Positions 19,683 through 29,533 of a DNA stretch of 64,000 nucleotides are shown one piece after another. The translations under genes and the position numbers were made by a program. Source of the stretch: Lacimicrobium alkaliphilum (lineage in GTDB: Bacteria > Pseudomonadota > Gammaproteobacteria > Enterobacterales > Alteromonadaceae); assembly GCF_002591895.1 (NCBI RefSeq), contig NZ_NISX01000006.1, positions 1-64,000 of the forward strand, read 5' to 3'. Positions within the stretch are counted from its first letter, which is position 1; every line of letters begins with the position of its first letter. The notes beneath the pieces are model-generated. The model did no database searches and had not been told where the DNA came from. It saw nothing but the letters and a program-made list of their open reading frames with translations.

Positions 19683-21551
19683 ATGACTCTGGATTTAGCT
19701 CACTACCCGACGTTGTCGCTGGCCGATGACCCTGTTCAGCTGCGAAAGTTGCCACAGGAAAAATTACATCAGTTTGCTACTGAGTTACGTCAGTATCTGC
19801 TCGCCAGTGTCAGCCAGAGCAGTGGGCACTTTGCTTCCGGTCTCGGCACTGTTGAGCTGACGGTGGCATTGCATTATGTGTATAACACGCCGTTTGACCG
19901 GTTAATCTGGGATGTAGGCCACCAGGCTTACCCCCATAAAATTGTTACCGGCCGCCGCGAACGGATGTCCAGTATTCGCCAGAAAGACGGTCTCCATCCT
20001 TTTCCCTGGCCATTAGAAAGTGAATATGACACTTTTGCTGTGGGCCACTCTTCGACGTCTATAAGTGCCGCGCTGGGTATGGCAGTCGCTGCGGAGAAAG
20101 AGGCCCGGAACCGCAAAGTTGTTGCTGTTATCGGTGATGGTGCACTGACTGCAGGTATGGCCTTTGAAGCCATGAATCATGCCGGAGACATGGATAAAGA
20201 TTTATTGCTGGTGTTGAATGACAATGAAATGTCTATCTCCGAGAATGTCGGTGCGCTGAACAGTCATTTGGCCCGACTGCTTACCGGGCGCTTTTTCAAC
20301 TCCATCCGTGACGGTGGCAAAAAGCTGCTAAGCAATGTGCCACCGATAAAAGAGTTTGCCAGCCGCGCCGAAGAGCATATCAAAGGCATGGTGGTGCCGG
20401 GCACTATTTTTGAAGAACTGGGAATTAATTATATTGGGCCCATCGACGGTCATGATGTGAATGGGCTGGTCGACACTCTGCGTAATATGCGTAAGCTCAG
20501 CGGTCCTAACCTGCTGCATATCGTGACCAGAAAGGGCAAAGGGTATGAGCGGGCAGAGCAGGATCCGATCAATTATCACGCAGTGCCGAAATTCGATCCC
20601 AGTGAGAACTTCCTGCCGAAGACCAAAGCATCGGGCCCGACGTTTTCAAAGATATTCGGCAACTGGCTGTGTGATATGGCCGAGCAGGACGAAGATCTAA
20701 TGGCTATCACACCGGCCATGCGAGAAGGCTCGGGGATGGTGGAATTCTCGCAGCGTTTTCCACAGCAATATTTCGATGTGGCGATCGCAGAGCAGCATGC
20801 TCTGACCTTTGCGGCAGGGCTGGCCAAAGAGGGTCTTAAACCCGTGGTGGCAATTTATTCCACCTTCCTGCAACGGGCATATGATCAGTTAATACACGAT
20901 ATCGCCCTGCAGAATCTACCGGTGCTGCTGGCTATTGACAGAGCCGGTATTGTTGGAGCAGACGGGCCAACTCACCAGGGCGCTTTCGACATTCCCTACC
21001 TGCGTTGTATACCCAATATGGTCATTATGACACCCAGTGATGAGGATCAGTGCCGGCAAATGTTGTATACAGGCTATCAGCTCAGCCAACCTGCTGCGGT
21101 GCGATATCCACGGGGCCAGGGCTGTGGTGCTGAGGTTCAGGACGCGATGACGACTCTGCCATTGGGCAAAGGGGAAATTTTGCGCCAGGGTCAGCATATT
21201 GCGATTCTGAATTTTGGCACCTTATTACCTGGTGCCAGACATGCGGCAGAAGAAGTAGATGCCACTCTGGTGGATATGAAATTTGTTAAACCCCTGGATG
21301 ACGTTTTGTTAAAGCAAATAGCAGCAGAGCACAATACTCTGGTGACCATAGAAGACGGTGCCATTATGGGGGGGGCAGGCAGTGCAGTGGGTGAATGCCT
21401 GCATAATAACAAGCTCGGATCTCAGTTGGTGTGTCTGGGATTACCGGATCAATTTATTATGCAAGGTACTCAGCAGCAAATGTATGCTGAGTTGAAAATA
21501 GATGGCCCGGGTATTATTGAACAGATCCGCGAGTTTGTGGAAAAAACCTGA
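19683..21551 (+). CDS. dxs: 1-deoxy-D-xylulose-5-phosphate synthase
   Basis: Thiamine-diphosphate enzyme that condenses pyruvate with glyceraldehyde 3-phosphate, the first and flux-controlling step of the DXP (MEP) isoprenoid pathway. 622 aa (E. coli 620). TPP motif [18 protein letters not shown] and the [14 protein letters not shown] metal-binding segment are intact; the transketolase central domain contains [17 protein letters not shown], with the catalytic Glu. Final gene of xseB-ispA-dxs. Its presence shows that isoprenoids come from the DXP route, which makes the HMG-CoA reductase at 50742 notable. Confidence 0.98.
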   Translation: MTLDLAHYPTLSLADDPVQLRKLPQEKLHQFATELRQYLLASVSQSSGHFASGLGTVELTVALHYVYNTPFDRLIWDVGHQAYPHKIVTGRRERMSSIRQKDGLHPFPWPLESEYDTFAVGHSSTSISAALGMAVAAEKEARNRKVVAVIGDGALTAGMAFEAMNHAGDMDKDLLLVLNDNEMSISENVGALNSHLARLLTGRFFNSIRDGGKKLLSNVPPIKEFASRAEEHIKGMVVPGTIFEELGINYIGPIDGHDVNGLVDTLRNMRKLSGPNLLHIVTRKGKGYERAEQDPINYHAVPKFDPSENFLPKTKASGPTFSKIFGNWLCDMAEQDEDLMAITPAMREGSGMVEFSQRFPQQYFDVAIAEQHALTFAAGLAKEGLKPVVAIYSTFLQRAYDQLIHDIALQNLPVLLAIDRAGIVGADGPTHQGAFDIPYLRCIPNMVIMTPSDEDQCRQMLYTGYQLSQPAAVRYPRGQGCGAEVQDAMTTLPLGKGEILRQGQHIAILNFGTLLPGARHAAEEVDATLVDMKFVKPLDDVLLKQIAAEHNTLVTIEDGAIMGGAGSAVGECLHNNKLGSQLVCLGLPDQFIMQGTQQQMYAELKIDGPGIIEQIREFVEKT

Positions 21552-21574
21552 CCACCAACCACAAAAAAGAATTG

Positions 21575-21860
21575 TTCACCGCAGAGTCGCAGAGGGATAC
21601 GGAATTGGCGCTATAGGGCCCAGTCGCCTCAATGGCTTCGCGGTAACAAATATCCGTTCCTGCCTTTGGTGGTAAAAAAGCTTCAACCACGAAAAAAGAC
21701 AGAGCCTGTTTATGCTTTTCTTTGCGAGATCCCGGGCTTTTTTGTTTAATTGCTCAGAGGCCCCGAGAACTGAAAAATCAATCGTTCACAAAAAGGCACT
21801 GGATTCCCGCTAACACCATGCGGGATTGACCCTCAGCGATCTCTGCGTCTCCGTGGTGAA
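21575..21860. repeat. Inverted-repeat-bounded intergenic element, 286 bp
   Basis: The ends are a 20-nt imperfect inverted repeat: 21575-21594 against the reverse complement of 21841-21860, 17 of 20 identical, of the type TTCACC..GAG.CGCAGAG. The interior has no gene. The segment TTTGCGAGATC around 21730 recurs at 27960. The 323-nt gap between dxs and yacG holds nothing else recognisable. Could be a decayed MITE or a repetitive extragenic element. Confidence 0.5.
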
Positions 21861-21874
21861 AAAGGCCTTGAAGT

Positions 21875-22105
21875 TCAGGAAGGTTTAAAGAAATCCTGTT
21901 CCTGCTCGCTCAGCATGGCCTCAATATCTTCAATATCCATCTGAGCGTTGGCCTCGTCCTGAGGGCCTTTTACAGGAATGGCTTTTTCTTCGTTGGCCCA
22001 TTCACCGAGGTCAATCAACTGGCATTTTTTACTGCAAAAGGGTCGATAGGGGCTCATATTTCCCCATTCCACTTCTTTTTCGCAAGTTGGGCAGTTCACT
22101 TTCAT
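21875..22105 (-). CDS. yacG: DNA gyrase inhibitor YacG
   Basis: Small zinc protein that in E. coli binds GyrB and blocks DNA binding by gyrase. 76 aa from the ATG at 22105 ([20 protein letters not shown]); the longer frame upstream overlaps zapD and is not conserved. Four zinc cysteines: CPTC and CSKKC. The motif [18 protein letters not shown] is diagnostic. The acidic C-terminal tail ends in EQDFFKPS. Last gene of the coaE-zapD-yacG group, 25 nt after zapD. Confidence 0.95.
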   Translation of the reverse strand: MKVNCPTCEKEVEWGNMSPYRPFCSKKCQLIDLGEWANEEKAIPVKGPQDEANAQMDIEDIEAMLSEQEQDFFKPS

Positions 22106-22130
22106 TGGCTTTTTTCTGTGGCGGTTCAGA

Positions 22131-22883
22131 TTAACAACTGGCGAGCCTGAAGGTGACCATTGACTCCATGGCAACCTGGCCCGCCTCTTCAGGATTAAAA
22201 AACATAAATCGAATCGCATAGCGATATTTGTTACCGCTGAGAGTCGGGAAGTAGCCCTGATCCGTCTGGCAATAGACACGAATCATCTCATTTTTATCAT
22301 CGGCTACCCCCTGATAGAAACCCTTTTCAGCCTCTACCTGTTCAAAGCGGCCTCGTTCTCTCAGGAATGACAAGGTGAGTTCTATGGCTTGCTTCATCAG
22401 TGAAAACTCATCCAGCCAACCCAGCAATATTTGCTGTTTATATTGTTGAGACTGGCGTAACCAATAATGAAGGTTGGGTAAATCGAAGCTACAAGCGCCG
22501 CCCGGAATAAAGAAGCGCTGGCGGATCGACATCAGAAATTTTTCTTCTTTAAGAGCGGAACCAAACTTCTTCGCACTTTTAAGTGCATCGCGCAGCCCGG
22601 CCACATTATCTTTGGCCTGCTTTAATGCAGCCATATCGATGTTCGGATGTTGCGCCCAGTGGTCGAGATTCTTTTCGTGTAAATCGATATCTTTAAGCAG
22701 GTCATTGCGTACATCCACTCTTTCAGCTAAATCAAGCAGGGTAAAGAGTGATTCAATAAACTTAACGTACTGCCAGTCTTCCTGCGCGCTGTTGGCCTGG
22801 CTGAGCTGTTTGAATAACTGCTCAAGACGCAGATAGGTGCGAACCTTCTCGTTGAGCGGGAATTCAAAAACAGCCTGATTCAT
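22131..22883 (-). CDS. zapD: Cell division protein ZapD
   Basis: Cytosolic FtsZ-binding factor that bundles protofilaments at the Z-ring. 250 aa, the usual length. Family motifs are [19 protein letters not shown] at the N-terminus, [20 protein letters not shown] in the middle, and [10 protein letters not shown] near the C-terminus. Position between coaE and yacG is the standard gammaproteobacterial arrangement. The start ATG at 22883 is the first in frame. Confidence 0.96.
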   Translation of the reverse strand: MNQAVFEFPLNEKVRTYLRLEQLFKQLSQANSAQEDWQYVKFIESLFTLLDLAERVDVRNDLLKDIDLHEKNLDHWAQHPNIDMAALKQAKDNVAGLRDALKSAKKFGSALKEEKFLMSIRQRFFIPGGACSFDLPNLHYWLRQSQQYKQQILLGWLDEFSLMKQAIELTLSFLRERGRFEQVEAEKGFYQGVADDKNEMIRVYCQTDQGYFPTLSGNKYRYAIRFMFFNPEEAGQVAMESMVTFRLASC

Positions 22884-22946
22884 TCGGTTACCTCATTGAT
22901 GGTGACAGCAGCGCTTTCGGAACTACAACGTAAAAACAGTCTTAAT

Positions 22947-23561
22947 TCAAGCTTTTACACTGATTTTAGCCAGTTTCAGGTATTTTTCGTGTAGTTTCTG
23001 TACCTGAGGCTGTAGTTGACTGAGCTCACCATTATTGTCAATCACATCATCTGCGATAGCCAGGCGCTCCGTCCGGCTGGCCTGGTGACTGATGATGCTT
23101 TGTACGTGCTCTTCACTCACATCATCCCGGTTGATAACCCTTTTTAGCTGCTGTTGAGGTTCAGCATCGACAACCAGCGTTCTGTCCACCAGTTTATTCA
23201 GTTGGTTCTCAACCAGCAAGGGTACAGCAAGGATAGCATACTCAGAGGGGGCTTCTTTGCCTTGTTTTACTAATTCCTGCCGAATCAGAGGGTGGAGCAA
23301 ATTATCCAGCCAGTGTTTTTGTTCGGGGTCAGAAAACACTTTTTCCCTTAGCTCTCGGCGATTCAGCATGCCGCTGTTATCCAGGATATGTTTCCCGAAC
23401 TTTTCTTCTATTGCCCTGAGTGCCGGCATTCCGGGTGCCACCAGATCACGGGCAAGAATGTCGGCATCAATCACACTCACTCCCAGCTTGGCAAACATAT
23501 CGGATACCCGAGTTTTACCGCTGCCAATTCCACCAGTCAGCCCAACCAATAAGTGACTCAC
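22947..23561 (-). CDS. coaE: Dephospho-CoA kinase
   Basis: Last step of coenzyme A synthesis: phosphorylates the 3'-hydroxyl of dephospho-CoA with ATP. 204 aa. P-loop GGIGSGKT at residues 10-17, then DADILARDLV with the substrate-binding Asp, and the LID region with RTERLAIADDVIDNNG. It begins at a GTG that overlaps the pilD stop (GTGA), so it is translated with pilD. Confidence 0.97.
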   Translation of the reverse strand: MSHLLVGLTGGIGSGKTRVSDMFAKLGVSVIDADILARDLVAPGMPALRAIEEKFGKHILDNSGMLNRRELREKVFSDPEQKHWLDNLLHPLIRQELVKQGKEAPSEYAILAVPLLVENQLNKLVDRTLVVDAEPQQQLKRVINRDDVSEEHVQSIISHQASRTERLAIADDVIDNNGELSQLQPQVQKLHEKYLKLAKISVKA

Positions 23562-24430
23562 GCCAGCATCCAGGACCAGTAGAGATCACTAAGATGTTCA
23601 CCGTACAAGAAGGTTATCCATCCGGCTAACGCCAGGTAAGGGCCGAAGGGTATGGCCTGGCCTTTTTCTTTTCCTTGCAGGGATAACATGATGATACCCA
23701 GTATTGCACCGACAAAAGATGACAGCAAAATAATCATCGGCAGATACTGCCAGCCCATCCAGGCGCCCAGTGCAGCCAACAACTTAAAATCACCATAGCC
23801 CATGCCTTCCTTACCGGTCAGCAGTTTAAAGCCCCAGTAAACCGACCACAGGCTCAGGTATCCGGCTGCGGCACCGATAATGGCATCAACAGGAGAGACG
23901 AAAACATGCTGGGTGCTTAGCAGCAGCCCTAGCCATAACAGAGGCAGGGTCAGTTGATCTGGCAGCAACATACGATCCAGATCGATAAACGTCATCGCCA
24001 CTAACAACCAACTGAGAAACAGCGCGGCCAGTAAAGGCCAGCCAAATCCAAAATGCCAGGCCAGCCAGCCGCTGATTATTCCTGTCAGTAACTCTACCAA
24101 CGGATAACGAACGGAAATGGGTGTTTTACATTGGCTGCATTTACCCTTAAGCCATATCCAGCTCAGCAGCGGGATATTTTCCCAGGCACGTATTTTATGC
24201 TGACATTGCGGACACTCAGAGTCCGGTTTGATCAGGTTAAAAGGTGCCGGCTGAGTGCTTTTTTCAGGGTGAAAATAGCTTTGATACTCTTGCTTCCAGC
24301 TGCGTTCCATCATAATCGGCAATCTGTGGATCACTACATTCAGGAAGCTGCCTATCATTAATCCCAACAGCAGAGTAAAGGTGATCAGAACCGCAGGCGA
24401 ATTTTCCAGTAACATCATTATTTCGTTCAT
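23558..24430 (-). CDS. pilD: Type IV prepilin peptidase/N-methyltransferase
   Basis: Inner-membrane aspartic protease that removes the prepilin leader and N-methylates the new N-terminal Phe. 290 aa. The cytoplasmic zinc loop has two CxxC pairs, CPQC and CSQC. Catalytic aspartates are in TFIDLDRMLLPDQ and in the GxGD motif GMGYGDFKLLAALG. About eight TM helices. It serves PilA at 26386 and probably type II pseudopilins. It is separated from pilC by an unrelated secreted-protein gene and overlaps coaE by 4 nt. Confidence 0.97.
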   Translation of the reverse strand: MNEIMMLLENSPAVLITFTLLLGLMIGSFLNVVIHRLPIMMERSWKQEYQSYFHPEKSTQPAPFNLIKPDSECPQCQHKIRAWENIPLLSWIWLKGKCSQCKTPISVRYPLVELLTGIISGWLAWHFGFGWPLLAALFLSWLLVAMTFIDLDRMLLPDQLTLPLLWLGLLLSTQHVFVSPVDAIIGAAAGYLSLWSVYWGFKLLTGKEGMGYGDFKLLAALGAWMGWQYLPMIILLSSFVGAILGIIMLSLQGKEKGQAIPFGPYLALAGWITFLYGEHLSDLYWSWMLA

Positions 24431-24445
24431 GGCATCAGCCTGTTG

Positions 24446-25045
24446 TTATTCATAACCCCAGGGCACAGGAGGCAGCGCTACAGGTTGAGTCAGATCAAAA
24501 TCCACTCTGAACTCACGGCCTTCACGGATAAGGCGATAGGTAAAACGCTCAGGGTAAATATACATTTGCCAGATATTAGTGTTGGACTGCGGGATCCCCT
24601 GACTGACAAAAAGTTCTCTGGAATACTGATCCACAGGAAATGACTGGACATTGTCCCAGCCTGCATCGGTTGTGTGGCCCCCGTACATGGTTGACGTATC
24701 ATGAGAGCCATCGGCGTTGCGATGATCGTGTTTAAGGCTTATTCCTGAACCGGTTTTGGTCAGGATCCAGGTACGGGAATGATCATTACCAACATGAAAG
24801 GGGATTTGTAACTGATGCGCTTCACATTTGCGCACATGCATAATCAGGGGGCCTTCAAATCCTGGCTGAGCCGGCGTATCGACTGTGACTTTACCAGCAT
24901 AGGCTTTACCGCAATGGGCTCTGAGTTTATTAAAAAAGGCATCATGGGTAGGTACAGACACCAGTGGTGCCGGTTGCACGGTATTGGCCTGCAGACCCAG
25001 GCTCGCACCGGCTAATACAAGTAACACAATAAATTTTCTTAGCAT
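24446..25045 (-). CDS. Secreted protein of unknown function inside the pil cluster
   Basis: 199 aa, not assigned to a function. N-terminal signal peptide (FIVLLVLAGASLGLQA, cleavage after ANT or nearby). The mature part is soluble, with two cysteines (LRAHCGKAYAG and VRKCEAH) and an Asn/His/Asp-rich middle (LKHDHRNADGSHDT), followed by YIYPERFTYRLIREGREF. The His/Asp-rich stretch could bind metal, but this is only suggested by composition. It sits between pilC and pilD, which are normally adjacent, so it is probably an insertion in the cluster. The spacing to pilD (15 nt) suggests co-transcription. Confidence 0.7.
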   Translation of the reverse strand: MLRKFIVLLVLAGASLGLQANTVQPAPLVSVPTHDAFFNKLRAHCGKAYAGKVTVDTPAQPGFEGPLIMHVRKCEAHQLQIPFHVGNDHSRTWILTKTGSGISLKHDHRNADGSHDTSTMYGGHTTDAGWDNVQSFPVDQYSRELFVSQGIPQSNTNIWQMYIYPERFTYRLIREGREFRVDFDLTQPVALPPVPWGYE

Positions 25046-25077
25046 TTTTATTCTCTTTGCGATAAAACCGCGAAGAA

Positions 25078-26295
25078 TTAAACCACATTACCCATCTGGA
25101 AGATAGGCAGGTACATGGCCACAATCAGGCCACCGATAACCACCCCGAGGACTGCCATAATCATGGGTTCAAGCAAACTGGTGAGGCCGTCTACCATATC
25201 GTCCACTTCACGCTCATAGATAGTGGCAATTTTGCTAAGCATCTCGTCGACGGCACCGGATTCTTCACCGATGGCAATCATCTGCGTCACCATGTCAGGG
25301 AATACCGCTGTGGCACGCATGGCCACATTCATCGGCATACCACCGGCCACTTCTTTGCGGATATGCAATATCGCATCTCTGAATACCGCATTACCGGCCG
25401 CACCGGCGGCGGACTCCAGCGCGCCAATCAAAGGCACACCGGCGGCAAAGGTGGTGGACAGGGTGCGGGTAAAACGGGCAATCGAGGCTTTTTTCAGGAT
25501 TTCGCCTATAACCGGAACCTTAAGGATTTTCTTATCAATGCTGTCTCTCAGTGGCCGTGATTTTTTATAGGCCCTGGCAAAGAGGATGGCACCCACAAAC
25601 ATGGCGGCGGCAATATACAGCCCGTTATTTTGCACAAACCGTGAGATGCCCAGTACAAACTGGGTAAAGGCGGGTAACTCGGCGCCAAAGCTGCTGAAGA
25701 TCTCTTCAAACTGGGGTACCACGAAAACCAATAGAATGGTGGTAACAATAAACGCCACCACAATTACCGCGATAGGGTAGAACATCGCCTTCTTGATTTT
25801 TGATTTAAGTGCCTCAGCCTTTTCTTTATAGGTGGCGATACGATCATAGATGGTTTCCAGGGCACCGGACTGCTCGCCGGTTTCCACCAGATCGCAATAC
25901 AGATCTTCGAAATGGTCGGGATGTTTGCGCAGCGCCGTAGAAAGTGGGTTTCCGGCTTTAACTTCATTGCCAATATCCGTCAGCATCTTGCGCATACTGG
26001 CCTTGGCATGACCTTCGGCAATCATATCTATGGTCTGTATCAGGGTCACGCCGGCGCCCAGCATGGTAGCAATCTGCCGTGAAACAATGCAGATATCTTC
26101 GGCGTTAACTTTCGCAGAACCTCGGCCAAATAAAGGCTTAGTAAATTTTTTAACTTTGGTGGCGGAAACGCCCTGGCGTCTAAGCAGATTGCGGGCCTCG
26201 GTCATAGACCTGGCGCTGATCTCGCCTTTAACCTGCTGGCCTTTGCGGTTTTTACCCTGCCAGACAAAAATATCCAGTGACTTTGCTTTTGCCAT
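25078..26295 (-). CDS. pilC: Type IV pilus inner-membrane platform protein PilC
   Basis: Polytopic GspF-family protein that couples the assembly ATPase to pilin polymerisation. 405 aa. N-terminal FVWQGKNRKGQQVKGEISARS is the usual beginning; two GspF domains follow (about residues 70-190 and 275-395), with TM segments near 170-190, 220-240 and 375-395. The signatures FTRTLSTTFAAGVPLIGALE and IAIGEESGAVDEMLSKIA are conserved. The upstream neighbour is pilA, not pilB, which normally lies between them. Confidence 0.96.
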   Translation of the reverse strand: MAKAKSLDIFVWQGKNRKGQQVKGEISARSMTEARNLLRRQGVSATKVKKFTKPLFGRGSAKVNAEDICIVSRQIATMLGAGVTLIQTIDMIAEGHAKASMRKMLTDIGNEVKAGNPLSTALRKHPDHFEDLYCDLVETGEQSGALETIYDRIATYKEKAEALKSKIKKAMFYPIAVIVVAFIVTTILLVFVVPQFEEIFSSFGAELPAFTQFVLGISRFVQNNGLYIAAAMFVGAILFARAYKKSRPLRDSIDKKILKVPVIGEILKKASIARFTRTLSTTFAAGVPLIGALESAAGAAGNAVFRDAILHIRKEVAGGMPMNVAMRATAVFPDMVTQMIAIGEESGAVDEMLSKIATIYEREVDDMVDGLTSLLEPMIMAVLGVVIGGLIVAMYLPIFQMGNVV

Positions 26296-26337
26296 AGTGT
26301 TTTTTCCGCTTGCTCAATCCGCTACTCAGGCTCAGAC

Positions 26338-26365
26338 AAAAAAGCCCAGCATAGACTGGGCTTTT
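26338..26365 (-). terminator. Hairpin terminator between pilA and pilC
   Basis: GCCCAG/CTGGGC stem with a CATAGA loop, flanked by A- and T-runs on both sides. It lies 21 nt beyond the pilA stop on the minus strand, so most pilA transcripts should end before pilC. Confidence 0.8.
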
Positions 26366-26385
26366 ACTACTATGCTAATTAAGTT

Positions 26386-26796
26386 TTAGCATAAAGTGGC
26401 AGGGTCACAGGCAGATTCCCATGTAACTGCACCGCCGGCCAATTGTGGAGTCAGGGTAAAGGTACCTGCACCAGTAATAGATGAATCAGTGGGTTTGGTG
26501 GCCACAATCTCACCATCAGTGGTAGTTAATCCAATAATACCAGCTCCGGCTGGAACATTATCAGGAATACCGTTGGAACCGCCGTCACAATCTGCAAGTG
26601 GAGTGCCGGTTTGTGCACAAATCTCTACGGCAGTTTTCGCCGCAGCAGTAGCATTGGTAATTTCAGTAAAGCGGGCCTTCTGCGTATAATTCTGATAGGC
26701 AGGAAGGGCAATAGCGGCCAAAATACCGATAATGGCTACTACAATCATTAATTCAATCAGGGTGAAACCCTTGTTATTGGTCATCTGAGTTTTCAT
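26386..26796 (-). CDS. pilA: Type IV major pilin PilA
   Basis: Structural pilin. 136 aa precursor with a 10-residue leader ending in Gly, cleaved by PilD before [20 protein letters not shown]. Glu5 of the mature protein, needed for assembly and methylation, is present. The C-terminal disulfide loop is probably formed by Cys in [11 protein letters not shown]; a second Cys pair lies in the middle ([13 protein letters not shown]). A GGAGAT ribosome site is 7 nt upstream of ATG 26796. Followed by a terminator, so it is mainly monocistronic as is usual for major pilins. No sigma-54 promoter fits well upstream. Confidence 0.96.
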   Translation of the reverse strand: MKTQMTNNKGFTLIELMIVVAIIGILAAIALPAYQNYTQKARFTEITNATAAAKTAVEICAQTGTPLADCDGGSNGIPDNVPAGAGIIGLTTTDGEIVATKPTDSSITGAGTFTLTPQLAGGAVTWESACDPATLC

Positions 26797-26993
26797 CGTT
26801 TATCTCCAGTGCATCATAATGAATGCGTAAAAGTTTGCTGACAGGAACCATAGTCAAGCCAGATGACAAAATGTACTGACCTGATTTGTTTCTCCAGAGT
26901 CAGTATAGGCCCCTTTTCTTTTCCGACAAGTATTGGGTTTAATACCTGAGTCTTGATTATTGTGAGAGACCCTAAACCCCCGAGACCGTGTAT

Positions 26994-27905
<912 letters not shown>

Positions 27906-27935
27906 CTAAACAGGGTTTTACCGGGCTGTCGGGGT

Positions 27936-27998
27936 TGTTTTCTCTGCGCCCTCTGCGCCTTTGCGAGATCATTGGCTTTTTGTTTTTGATCTCGCTGA
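27936..27998. repeat. Extragenic palindromic repeat
   Basis: CTCTGCGCCCTCTGCGCCT direct repeat followed by an 8-bp perfect hairpin GCGAGATC/GATCTCGC (27963-27970/27988-27995). TTTGCGAGATC also occurs in the element after dxs, indicating a shared repeat family. Confidence 0.5.
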
Positions 27999-28103
27999 GG
28001 CGCTAAGTCGCTGGGGTTGTGAAAGAGGGGAACTTCCGGGCTGATCTCTGAACATCTGCAGCATCGTAAGCGTCACGCGGGAACCTGCCTTTCTGGACAG
28101 GCA

Positions 28104-28376
28104 CTAGAGCGCCATATAGTTTGAAAAACGAACACCAGAGCTGCCTGAAAAAGCCTCAATCAAGGCGTGGTTGCGCAGGAATAGTGGTGCTCTTTCAAGC
28201 AACCAGAACGCAGAGTGAGGCTTTTTCAGGCGCTCCCGGAGGGCGAGGCCCAAAAAGCGCGCATCCGGCGGCAAATTTTCTTGATTTAGGCCCACTAAAC
28301 CTTCAAAAATTTGCCTTGCCTGCGCGCTTTTTGAACTCTCGCTGGTGTTGTTTATTTAAACTATATGGCGCTCTAG
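28104..28376. mobile_element. 273-bp palindromic MITE-like element
   Basis: The outer inverted repeats match perfectly for 19 nt (28104-28122 and 28358-28376) and imperfectly for about 16 nt more. Two internal hairpin systems fill the space: a perfect 16-bp arm (28143-28158/28216-28231), and perfect 12-bp and 10-bp arms (28252-28263/28321-28332 and 28270-28279/28306-28315). The GAGCGCC ends are flanked by TA on both sides, as expected for IS630/mariner-type insertion, though TA is also part of the palindrome. No transposase is encoded. Together with the repeat at 27936 it accounts for the gene-free stretch 27849-28377. Confidence 0.7.
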
Positions 28377-28377
28377 C

Positions 28378-28974
28378 CTAATAGTTGTTAGCGGGAGTCA
28401 GATACAGCCACTCACCTGACTGGCGGAAATCCAGCTGTTTCAGTGCACTCATACCCAGCAGTATGGCATCGGACTGCATGCCGGGATTAAGGTTGGCATC
28501 CAGATCTGTTAACGTCAAATCGCCCAGCTGTAGTGTATCAATGCGGGTTTTAGCGACATTAACACTGCCATTGGCAGTCATCACCCGTTGCACGGCGCCG
28601 GGTTGCAGGTTCAGGCGCTGGGCCAGATGCATAGGCACCGAAACCTGTGTCGCGCCGGTATCCAGCAAAAACACCACAGGCTGCTGGTTGATCAAGCCGC
28701 TGGCTACGTAATGGCCCTGGCGGTTGCGTTTAAGTTTAACCTCAGTGGCCTGGCCTTGTTGATAACTGACCGGTTCGGGATTCGGGTTAAACTGTCTGGC
28801 CAACTGTTTGTCAAACAACAGGGTGAGCAGTCCCAATCCGCAAAGCCAGGCCATTACCCACATCCAGCGGCCGAGTTTCTGATGAGTTGGATCTTTTACT
28901 GGCTCTGACAAGGGATTTCCATCTGCAATAAGAGGTATACTGTTATAGTAACTGCATTCCAATAGCAAATTCAT
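28378..28974 (-). CDS. Retropepsin-like aspartic protease, membrane-anchored
   Basis: 198 aa. One N-terminal TM helix at about residues 38-54 (WVMAWLCGLGLLTLLF), then a periplasmic aspartic protease domain of the bacterial retropepsin-like type. It has the single catalytic motif FLLDTGATQVSVP and the second-half motif ILLGMSALKQLDF typical of one-lobed enzymes that act as dimers. The substrate is unknown. The ATG at 28974 lies only 7 nt from the divergent ampD ATG, so the two 5' regions must overlap; the true start may be a little downstream. It ends next to the MITE-like element. Confidence 0.8.
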   Translation of the reverse strand: MNLLLECSYYNSIPLIADGNPLSEPVKDPTHQKLGRWMWVMAWLCGLGLLTLLFDKQLARQFNPNPEPVSYQQGQATEVKLKRNRQGHYVASGLINQQPVVFLLDTGATQVSVPMHLAQRLNLQPGAVQRVMTANGSVNVAKTRIDTLQLGDLTLTDLDANLNPGMQSDAILLGMSALKQLDFRQSGEWLYLTPANNY

Positions 28975-28981
28975 CCCTTGT

Positions 28982-29533
28982 ATGTTTGATCATTCTGGCT
29001 GGAATAGTGCAGCCGTTAAACACCCTTCCTCTCATTGCGACTCACGCCCCGCCGGGGTCAACGTCAGTCTGCTGGTGATTCACAATATCTCCCTGCCACC
29101 GGGGAAATTTGGTGGTCCCTTTATTGATCAACTATTTACCGGCAACCTGAACTGTGACGACCACCCATACTTCAGGAAACTGGAAGGGCTGAGGGTGTCC
29201 AGCCATTTTCTGATCCACCGTGATGGCGGTCTGGTTCAGTATGTACCAACAACAATGCGGGCCTGGCATGCCGGAAAGTCCTGTTATCAGGGGCGCAGTG
29301 CCTGCAACGACTTCAGTATTGGTATTGAACTGGAAGGCACGGATACCCACCCCTACAGCACCGACCAGTACAGAACTTTACTGACATTAACCGCGAATAT
29401 CATGCACACTTATCCTAAGATAACTCTGGGGCGCATTGTCGGTCATTGTGATATCGCGCCCGGCAGGAAAACCGACCCCGGTGAAGCCTTTGACTGGCCG
29501 GGTTTCAGAAGGCAATTAAGGGAAATTTTATGA
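28982..29533 (+). CDS. ampD: 1,6-anhydro-N-acetylmuramyl-L-alanine amidase AmpD
   Basis: Cytosolic zinc amidase of peptidoglycan recycling: removes the stem peptide from anhydromuropeptides and thereby keeps AmpR-type beta-lactamase induction low. 183 aa. N-terminal His ligand in LLVIHNISLPPG; IGIELEGTD contains the conserved Glu; the second His and the Asp ligand are in GHCDIAPGRKTDPG. Length and order match E. coli AmpD (183 aa). It overlaps ampE by 4 nt. No ampR or beta-lactamase is in the window. Confidence 0.96.
   Translation: MFDHSGWNSAAVKHPSSHCDSRPAGVNVSLLVIHNISLPPGKFGGPFIDQLFTGNLNCDDHPYFRKLEGLRVSSHFLIHRDGGLVQYVPTTMRAWHAGKSCYQGRSACNDFSIGIELEGTDTHPYSTDQYRTLLTLTANIMHTYPKITLGRIVGHCDIAPGRKTDPGEAFDWPGFRRQLREIL

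Noticed and set aside
26797-26993. Sigma-54 promoter for pilA
   Set aside because: The best candidate has TGG but GT instead of GC at the -12 element; not sufficient.
28104-28376. A very large rho-independent terminator
   Set aside because: There is no terminal U-tract, and the nested perfect arms and TA-flanked ends fit a mobile palindromic element better.
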